This document shows, piece by piece, positions 33,862 through 39,568 of a stretch of DNA of 39,568 nucleotides; within the stretch, counting starts at the first letter, position 1; every line of letters begins with the position of its first letter. The notes beneath the pieces were generated by a model that saw only the letters and a program-made list of their open reading frames with translations, did no database searches and was not told the origin of the DNA. This DNA comes from Acidobacteriota bacterium. GTDB lineage: Bacteria > Acidobacteriota > Blastocatellia > RBC074. The stretch is from contig JAEUQO010000338.1 of NCBI GenBank assembly GCA_016789605.1, positions 1 through 39,568 on the forward strand. The letters are read 5' to 3'. The position numbers and the translations under genes were made by a program.

Positions 33862-35175
33862 ATGAGAACGACCAAGTTCGCGCGATTTTTGCTTGTGCTG
33901 TGCCTGTTGGCGGGGCAAATGGCGTCGTTGACGCCACCGTCCTGGGCACAGTCAGGACGCAAACCGCAACCGAAACCTGCCGGGCCGAAATACGAGCCAC
34001 AGGATGCGAGCGGCAAACCAATCAATCCGTCTGACGACAAATCGTCAGACAAACAATCGTCAGACAAACCGCTGGCCGACACCACGCCCGTCAACGTCAG
34101 CGACGACGGCACCATCAAACTCGACACCGCCATGGTCACGATTCCGGTCAGCGTGCTTGACCGCGACAATCGTTTTGTCCCCGACCTGCACAAACGCGAT
34201 TTCCAGCTTTTCGAAGACGGCGTCGAACAACAAATCGAAAGCTTCGAAGAAGTCTCAGCGCCCTTCAACGTCGTGCTGGTGCTCGACACATCGGCCAGCA
34301 CGCGCTTCAAACTCGAAGACATTCAGGACGCGGCCTTTGCCTTTGTGCGTCAGTTGCGGCGCGATGACCGCGTGATGGTCGTGTCATTCGACGACAAAGT
34401 GTATGTCGAATGCGAATTCACCGACGACCGCGAAACCTTGCGCAGCGCCATTTACCAAACGCGCACCGGCGGCAACACCAAACTGTATGACGCAATGGAC
34501 CTGGTGTTGACCGATGCGCTGGGCAAAATCCAGGGCCGCAAAGCCGTGGTGGTGTTCACCGACGGCGTTGATACCTCCAGCAAATACGGCACCGCCAAAA
34601 GCACGCTGGAACTGGCCGAAGAATCCGGCGCGTTAGCCTATCCGATTCACTACGACACCGAAATTGACAATCCGCGCGGCGGCAATCCCGGCGGGCAAGG
34701 CACACCGCCCATCAATTTGCCATGGCCGATGCCGCGTGGCCGTCGTCGCTGGCCGCTTTCGCCGGTAACGCCCTGGATCAACTTTCAATTCCCCGGCCAA
34801 TGGCCACAAGGCCGCGTTCCGTTGCCTGGGCAGGGCGGATACCAGCGCGGACGCCAGTATCTGGAAGATTTGGCCACACGCAGCGGCGGACGTTTTTATC
34901 ACGCGGATTCTCTGGGACATATCACAGACGCGTTTGCCAAAATTGCCGAAGAGCTGCGGCACCAATACGCCTTGAGCTATTACCCGACCAATGCCAATCG
35001 CGACGGTTCGTTCCGCCGCGTCAAAGTTCAAATCAAACGCAATTCCGGTCTTGGGATGATCGTGCGTGCGCGCGATGGGTATCGCGCAGGTTCAGACACC
35101 CAGGCGCCTACCGACAACAACAACGGACGGAAACGTCCCGAATTGCGACGGCGGCAGTGGGCTGGCGCAAATTGA
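33862..35175 (+). CDS. Secreted VWFA-domain protein (acidobacterial VWFA-related type)
   Basis: 437 residues from ATG 33862, 5 nt after AGGAGG; the ATG at 33859 would be too close. A signal peptide ends near SWAQ (about 31). A short charged linker contains a SSDKQSSDKP repeat. The domain typical of VWFA-related acidobacterial proteins follows: VTIPVSVLDRDNRFVPDL, FQLFEDGVEQQIESF, then a von Willebrand A domain with the metal site DTSAS (DxSxS), a Thr in NTKLYD and VVFTDGVDTSS. A Gly/Pro/Arg-rich insert (about 275-325) interrupts the A domain near its end, which closes with HQYALSYYP. VWA domains bind proteins through a divalent metal. It pairs with the gene at 36081, about 40-45 percent identical by eye over the A domain, which lacks this insert. 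Confidence 0.9.
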   Translation: MRTTKFARFLLVLCLLAGQMASLTPPSWAQSGRKPQPKPAGPKYEPQDASGKPINPSDDKSSDKQSSDKPLADTTPVNVSDDGTIKLDTAMVTIPVSVLDRDNRFVPDLHKRDFQLFEDGVEQQIESFEEVSAPFNVVLVLDTSASTRFKLEDIQDAAFAFVRQLRRDDRVMVVSFDDKVYVECEFTDDRETLRSAIYQTRTGGNTKLYDAMDLVLTDALGKIQGRKAVVVFTDGVDTSSKYGTAKSTLELAEESGALAYPIHYDTEIDNPRGGNPGGQGTPPINLPWPMPRGRRRWPLSPVTPWINFQFPGQWPQGRVPLPGQGGYQRGRQYLEDLATRSGGRFYHADSLGHITDAFAKIAEELRHQYALSYYPTNANRDGSFRRVKVQIKRNSGLGMIVRARDGYRAGSDTQAPTDNNNGRKRPELRRRQWAGAN

Positions 35176-35242
35176 GCGACGTTCCGTCCTTCTGAGCATT
35201 GCCGGATCGCCGGATCGCCAGTTTGCCAGTTTGGAGGACCGT

Positions 35243-36028
35243 ATGCAGGGAAAACCGACGAAGTGGCTGACGCTGTTCACTTTGGTGGCGGCATCAGCCT
35301 CCGCGTTTGCACAAGCACAAACAGCGCCAGCCAAACAAGAGCCTGCCTTTCGCGCCGGACAATCGGTTTACGTCATTACCGTCAAAACGGCAGCGCCGCG
35401 CGATCCGTCCGTGTGGCGGCAGCTCCACCGCAATTACTTCAAGGGCAATCCCCCGCCCCCGATGCACTCTGGGACGCTGCCGCCAAACAGCAGCTCCGAT
35501 GACCGCGTCACACTGGAAAAAGCGCCCACGGAGCGCGTCACACTGGAAAAAGCGCCCACGGAGCGCACCACGTTGGAACGCACCACGTTGGAACGCACTG
35601 CGCCAACACGGCGCGTTTTGCCGCCCGGCGATCCCATCCTGAAACAGCGCATCGAAGACGAAATTCGCCGACAAAAGAAATTCTCGCTTGCCGATTCTCC
35701 TGAAAAAGCCGATCTCGTCATTTTGGCGCACGGCGAATACATATACCTTGAAACCATGCGTGAGGGGACGACATATGGGACGATCGGGCTGATCGGTTCG
35801 GGCGATGAGAATCTGGACCTCAACACACTTGTCAAACTGAGACTCGGCGCGATTCCCGCTGCGGCCTATCGTCAGTGGCAAAGCGATGTGTCACAACTGC
35901 TGACGGCGGCAAAATGGCAGGTCGAAGCCTGGGGAGAATTTCGCCGTGAACGCGACCAATCTCCGTACGAAGAACCTCCGCTCAAAAAACTCATCGAGCA
36001 GTTTCATAAAGAAGCCGTGCAGAAATAA
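35243..36028 (+). CDS. Secreted protein with tandem TLEKAPTER repeats, unknown function
   Basis: 261 residues from ATG 35243, preceded by GGAGG. A signal peptide ends near AFAQA (about 25). A Pro-rich stretch is followed by a repeat block (about 88-117): two copies of RVTLEKAPTE and then two of RTTLE. The C-terminal half (about 130-261) is alpha/beta, with KFSLADSPEKADLVILAHGEY and an end rich in Trp, Glu and Lys. The DSPEKADLVI segment resembles the DSADEADLVL pattern of small envelope domains, but I cannot name the family. It is placed between two VWFA genes on the same strand, with 67- and 52-bp gaps, so it is probably part of the same unit. Confidence 0.75.
   Translation: MQGKPTKWLTLFTLVAASASAFAQAQTAPAKQEPAFRAGQSVYVITVKTAAPRDPSVWRQLHRNYFKGNPPPPMHSGTLPPNSSSDDRVTLEKAPTERVTLEKAPTERTTLERTTLERTAPTRRVLPPGDPILKQRIEDEIRRQKKFSLADSPEKADLVILAHGEYIYLETMREGTTYGTIGLIGSGDENLDLNTLVKLRLGAIPAAAYRQWQSDVSQLLTAAKWQVEAWGEFRRERDQSPYEEPPLKKLIEQFHKEAVQK
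35504..35593 (+). repeat. In-frame tandem repeats (2 x 30 bp, 2 x 15 bp)
   Basis: Two identical 30-bp units (35504-35533 and 35534-35563) are followed by two identical 15-bp units (35564-35578 and 35579-35593). All stay in frame and the units share a TTGGA/CTGGA core, so copy number probably varies between strains. Confidence 0.9.
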
Positions 36029-36080
36029 ACTGTCGCGCTGCGTATAACCAGTTCAGCCAATCCTGATTCGGGAGGTAAGG

Positions 36081-37184
36081 ATGCAATACCGCCGCCTTTT
36101 TGCCGCACAATTTGTGTTTGTGTTCCTGGTTTGTCTGCCGTTGCCTTCGTTTGGGCAAACACCGCCAACTGAAAAACCCAGACCAAAACTGAAATTGCCC
36201 GACGAAGACCCGACTGCCGCACAGCGTCCGAAAAAGACGGAAGAAGACCTGACGCTCAAGCTCGATACGATGTTGGTCAACGTGCCGGCGCTGGTGCTCG
36301 ACCGCGACGGCAAATACGTGCCGAACCTGACACGCGACCATTTTCAGATTTATGAAGACAGCATCAAGCAACAAATTGACGGGTTTTACACGATGGAAGC
36401 GCCCTTCAACGTGGCGTTGATGCTCGACACGTCAGGCAGCACGCGCTTCAAACTCGAAGACATCCAACGTGCGGCGCTCGCCTTTGCCGATCAGTTGCGG
36501 CAGCAGGATCAACTGATGGTGGTGTCGTTTGACAGCAAGATTTTTGTGGACTCCGAAATGACCGGCGACCGGCGGCAAATGCGCCAGGCGATTTTGCAGA
36601 CGCGCACCGGACAAGTGACCCGGTTGTATGACGCGCTGGATTTGGTGCTGACCGAGCGGTTGCACAAAGTCGAAGGCCGCAAAGCCATCGTGCTTTTCAC
36701 CGACGGCGTAGACACCGCCAGCCGTCTGGCAACGGCTTTGAGCACGCTGGAACTGGTCGAAGAATCCAATGTGCTGGTTTATGTCGTGCAATACGACACC
36801 CAAGGCGACATGCAAGGCGGCGTACGAGTTATGACCATTACGCCGCAAGGCCGCATCTTGTCAGACAAGCAATTGCCGATTTCCAACGGCACCGAAAAAC
36901 AATACCGGTACGGCGACCAGTTTTTGCAGGAAGCGGCGGAACGCAGCGGCGCTCGCCTGTACAAAGCCGAAACCATCACCGACGTCAATCAGGCGTTTTC
37001 GCAAATTGCAGAAGAATTGCGGCATCAGTATTCGCTCAGCTATTACCCGGCGAACGAAAAACGCGACGGCACGTACCGCAAGATTCGCGTCATCGTCGAA
37101 CGTCCTGACACCGCTGTGCGCGCTCGCAAGGGGTATCGCGCTGCCAGCGAAATTCAATCCAATCCGAGCAAACCCCAACCATGA
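36081..37184 (+). CDS. Second secreted VWFA-domain protein
   Basis: 367 residues from ATG 36081, 5 nt after GGAGG. A signal peptide ends near SFGQ (about 25). The domain order matches the first VWFA protein: LVNVPALVLDRDGKYVPNL, FQIYEDSIKQQIDGF, then the A domain with DTSGST (DxSxS), TRLYDALDLVL and IVLFTDGVDTASR, ending LRHQYSLSYYP. The metal-binding residues are complete. Compared with the first copy it lacks the Gly/Pro/Arg insert, so the two probably arose by duplication and then diverged. Its stop overlaps the start of the MBL-fold gene by ATGA, which couples their translation. Confidence 0.9.
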   Translation: MQYRRLFAAQFVFVFLVCLPLPSFGQTPPTEKPRPKLKLPDEDPTAAQRPKKTEEDLTLKLDTMLVNVPALVLDRDGKYVPNLTRDHFQIYEDSIKQQIDGFYTMEAPFNVALMLDTSGSTRFKLEDIQRAALAFADQLRQQDQLMVVSFDSKIFVDSEMTGDRRQMRQAILQTRTGQVTRLYDALDLVLTERLHKVEGRKAIVLFTDGVDTASRLATALSTLELVEESNVLVYVVQYDTQGDMQGGVRVMTITPQGRILSDKQLPISNGTEKQYRYGDQFLQEAAERSGARLYKAETITDVNQAFSQIAEELRHQYSLSYYPANEKRDGTYRKIRVIVERPDTAVRARKGYRAASEIQSNPSKPQP

Positions 37185-38155
37185 AAAAACCAAAACCGCT
37201 GAAAACCGTTGTGCAGGCCGCCGGGTTGCTGTCGCTGTTGTTGCTGGCGCTGCTGGGTTACACCTTTTTGCCGCTGAAACTGGACGTTGCCGCCAATCAG
37301 ACGCCCACACCGGCGACGACGCGCGGCAAACCTGATCCGGCGCAATTGCCCGACGTCAGTTTGTCGTTGCTCAAAGCGGGCAAAATGCCTGCGCGACAGG
37401 CGTTCGCGTATCGCGGCGGAAACTGGGGCGGCGCCTATGAAAACGGCATGGCGGCGATTCTGGTACAACATCCGCAGGCGACGTTTCTGATTGACGCCGG
37501 ATTTGGCGCAAACGTCGCTCAACACTGGCAGACAATTCCCTGGCTGATGCGGCAACTTTCCAGCTACGTCGTCGAAACGCCCGTCGCCGTGCAATTGCCA
37601 CAACACGGCATTGCGCGTGACCAAATCAAATTCGCGTTGCTCACGCATTCGCACTGGGATCACATCAGCGGGCTGGAAGATTTTCCCGGTCTGGAAGTCC
37701 GCCTGCCAACGGCGGAAAAAGCCTTCATCGAAGCGCACAAATATCCGGGGCTGATTGATCAAATGATCGGGACGATGAATGTGCGCACATTTGATTTCAA
37801 CAGCGGCCCGTACGAAAACTTCGACCGCAGTTTTGACCTGTTTGGCGACGGCAGCGTCGTGCTGGTGCCGCTGCCCGGTCACACCGACGGTTCGACCGGC
37901 GTGTTCGTCAACTTGCGGTCGGGCAAACGGTTTTTGTTTACCGGCGATTTGACCTGGTCGCTCGAAGGCTTTCAATTGCCTGCCGAACGTCCCTGGCTGG
38001 CGCGCAAACTGGTGGATGTGGACGAAGCCGAAGTCCGCCGCTCAATCATCAAAGTGCATTTGCTGTTGCAACAATATCCTGACCTGGTCGTGGTTCCGGC
38101 GCACGACCGGCGCGTTCACGAGCGCATCGCCAGCTTGCCCGCCGTCGAGCGCTAG
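37181..38155 (+). CDS. Membrane-anchored MBL-fold metallohydrolase
   Basis: 324 residues from ATG 37181, overlapping the VWFA stop by ATGA. An N-terminal membrane segment (about 12-30, Leu-rich) anchors it outside the cytoplasm. The metallo-beta-lactamase fold follows: the zinc motif THSHWDHISG (HxHxDH), PGHTDGSTG, FTGDLTW and a late His in VVPAHDRRVH. This full set of ligands fits the lactonase and glyoxalase-like branches of the superfamily; a lactonase-type activity is possible, but the substrate cannot be read from the sequence. It is the last gene of the VWFA run and stops before a bidirectional terminator. Confidence 0.88.
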   Translation: MKKPKPLKTVVQAAGLLSLLLLALLGYTFLPLKLDVAANQTPTPATTRGKPDPAQLPDVSLSLLKAGKMPARQAFAYRGGNWGGAYENGMAAILVQHPQATFLIDAGFGANVAQHWQTIPWLMRQLSSYVVETPVAVQLPQHGIARDQIKFALLTHSHWDHISGLEDFPGLEVRLPTAEKAFIEAHKYPGLIDQMIGTMNVRTFDFNSGPYENFDRSFDLFGDGSVVLVPLPGHTDGSTGVFVNLRSGKRFLFTGDLTWSLEGFQLPAERPWLARKLVDVDEAEVRRSIIKVHLLLQQYPDLVVVPAHDRRVHERIASLPAVER

Positions 38156-38198
38156 GCGCGGGTCACAAGCACGCTTTCGTCAGCGGCAGGCAGCAATA

Positions 38199-38247
38199 AA
38201 AACGCGGGCGGAAAAAGAGAGTGAATCTTTTTCCGCCCGCGTTTTTT
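38199..38247. terminator. Bidirectional terminator between the MBL-fold and amidase genes
   Basis: A perfect 20-bp stem (38199-38218 with 38226-38245), a 7-nt loop, AAAA on the left and TTTTTT on the right. It serves convergent genes. Confidence 0.95.
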
Positions 38248-38289
38248 GCCAGAAACCATTTGGCGCATCAGCCACCGGCCAAACGGCTT

Positions 38290-39568
38290 TCAACTGAGTT
38301 TCGGATGCTGCTTGTGCCATTCCGTCGCCTGTTCATAAGCCAGGGCGACGCGCAACGGAGCGGCTTCGTCATACAGATTGCCGGTGAACATGATCGCTTG
38401 CGGCAAATTGTTGATGAATCCGCATTTGGTCACGACCGCCGGATGCCCCGTTAAATTCGTGATCAGCAAACTGGCGCTGCCCGGCGCGGGCGAAACAAAC
38501 ACATCCCATTTGGCCATCAACTGATCCATCTCGCGCATCAACAAGGTGCGCGCCCGCTGTGCCCGCAAATATTCGACCGCCGGAATGAACCGCGACGTGC
38601 GAAACGTGTTTGGCCAATCGCCCGCGCTTTGGCCGGAAAGCTGGTTGACGCGTCCATCGCGCGTGATGTCGTCAAACGCGGCAGCCGCTTCGGCGCTCAG
38701 AATTATGCGCAAACTTTGCGCGTCGAATCTGGGCAATTCCATCGGTTCGAGTTTGGCTCCGGCTTTGCGCAAAACTTCCAATGCATCCAGATACATTTTG
38801 CGGCGCGCGTCGGCATTGGCTCCCTGCCCGCCGCCACCGCCCGGCGCATTTCCGCTCGGCTCAAATTCGGCTTTGAGATAGCCGATTCGCATGGCGCTCA
38901 GCGGACGATCCGGTTGCCAGTTAAATGGCGCATCACCCACCGTGATGTCGTGTCCATCAGGCCCATACAACGCATCGAGCACCAGGGCGCAATCTTCGAC
39001 GCCGCGACAAATCGGCCCGATCTTGTCCATCGTCCAGCTCAGTCCCATCGCGCCATAACGGCTGATGCGTCCATACGTAGGCCGCAATCCCGCCGTGCCG
39101 CAACGTGACGACGGCGACACAATCGAACCCAGCGTTTCCGTCCCCAGCGAAAAGCCCACCAATCCCGCCGCCGTCGCCGAAGCCGATCCGGCGGATGAAC
39201 CGGACGAACCGACCGTCGCCTCTTCCGGTTGCCAGGGATTGCGCGTCACCCCTTTGAACCAGCGTCCGCCCTGTGCCAGCGCACCCATCGAAAGTTTGGC
39301 CACCAGCACCGCGCCCGCATCGCGCAACCGTTCGATGACGGTCGCGTCGTAATCAATCAACTGGTCTTTGTATGGTTCCGCGCCCCAGGTCGTCTTGAAC
39401 CCTTTGGTGGCAAACAGGTCTTTCACACCGCACGGAATGCCGTGCAACGGCCCGCGATATTTGCCGCGTTTGATTTCGCGGTCGGCGGCTTCGGCCTGTT
39501 GCAGCGCGAGTTCTTCCGTCAGCGTCACAACGCACAACAACTTGTCGCCATATTGTTTCAGCCTTCCC
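38290..39568 (-). CDS. Amidase signature family protein (5' end outside window)
   Basis: The frame runs from stop 38290 to the right edge without interruption (426 codons); the N-terminus is missing. Upstream of a TTG at 39540 the frame continues with LKQYGDKLL, which fits the family, so TTG is not the start. The Ser-cisSer-Lys centre is visible: GVKDLFATKG with the Lys, VGSSGSSAGSA with the cis-Ser, and GTETLGSIVSPS with the nucleophile Ser, then GLRPTYGRIS. Amidase signature enzymes hydrolyse amides; the GatA branch acts in tRNA amidation, but the missing gatB/gatC and the C-terminal part (EQATEWHKQHP) fit a stand-alone, probably secreted amidase better. Confidence 0.88.
   Translation of the reverse strand, partial: GRLKQYGDKLLCVVTLTEELALQQAEAADREIKRGKYRGPLHGIPCGVKDLFATKGFKTTWGAEPYKDQLIDYDATVIERLRDAGAVLVAKLSMGALAQGGRWFKGVTRNPWQPEEATVGSSGSSAGSASATAAGLVGFSLGTETLGSIVSPSSRCGTAGLRPTYGRISRYGAMGLSWTMDKIGPICRGVEDCALVLDALYGPDGHDITVGDAPFNWQPDRPLSAMRIGYLKAEFEPSGNAPGGGGGQGANADARRKMYLDALEVLRKAGAKLEPMELPRFDAQSLRIILSAEAAAAFDDITRDGRVNQLSGQSAGDWPNTFRTSRFIPAVEYLRAQRARTLLMREMDQLMAKWDVFVSPAPGSASLLITNLTGHPAVVTKCGFINNLPQAIMFTGNLYDEAAPLRVALAYEQATEWHKQHPKLS

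Overview
The window looks like chromosomal DNA of an Acidobacteriota bacterium, probably class Blastocatellia. The clues are two secreted proteins of the VWFA-related acidobacterial type, many secreted beta-propeller (NHL, PD40) proteins, an S55 (SpoIVB-type) peptidase family protein, a B12-dependent class II ribonucleotide reductase, and a TIR/nSTAND-WD40 module, in moderately GC-rich DNA with many long meaningless antisense frames. This placement is inferred from gene content, not from a phylogenetic marker. I see no rRNA, tRNA or CRISPR array.

Layout. (1) 1-4217, minus strand: a two-gene NLR-like module. A triple TIR-like protein overlaps by ATGA an nSTAND1 NTPase with a membrane segment, a coiled coil and near-identical 42-residue WD40 repeats; the NTPase gene runs off the left edge. 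(2) 4373-11614, minus: a co-directional group of a very large secreted TIG/beta-helix/NHL protein, a TolB-like propeller, a PqqD-type RRE protein whose tail resembles a lasso-peptide leader (YxxPxL), and an HprK-like kinase. (3) 12.7-19.1 kb, plus: DegP/HtrA protease, a PuuD-type membrane protein, Fe/Mn superoxide dismutase and NrdJ, each with its own promoter and/or terminator. (4) 19.2-24.0 kb, minus: an operon of an S55 peptidase family protein, a secreted propeller and a small secreted protein. (5) 24.3-26.8 kb, plus: an accessory, partly AT-rich island with a group II intron remnant (HNH end of its ORF plus domains V and VI), an HTH/zinc-ribbon regulator, a cysteine-rich secreted peptide, a TonB-C-like protein, and a textbook integron attC site at 26711-26801. 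(6) 26.8-32.0 kb, minus: an M1 aminopeptidase and a membrane-anchored NHL propeller fused to an M23 peptidase domain. (7) 32.0-38.2 kb, plus: an ORF interrupted by an in-frame TGA, a small conserved-looking protein, a YihY-family membrane protein, two VWFA proteins flanking an unknown secreted repeat protein, and an MBL-fold hydrolase. (8) 38.3 kb to the right edge, minus: an amidase cut at its 5' end.

Most of the window serves the cell envelope: exported propellers, proteases and peptidases. The best candidates for something new are the TIR/STAND pair with diversified WD40 repeats, the RRE protein that carries its own leader-like tail beside a kinase, and the orphan attC site with its presumptive cassette.
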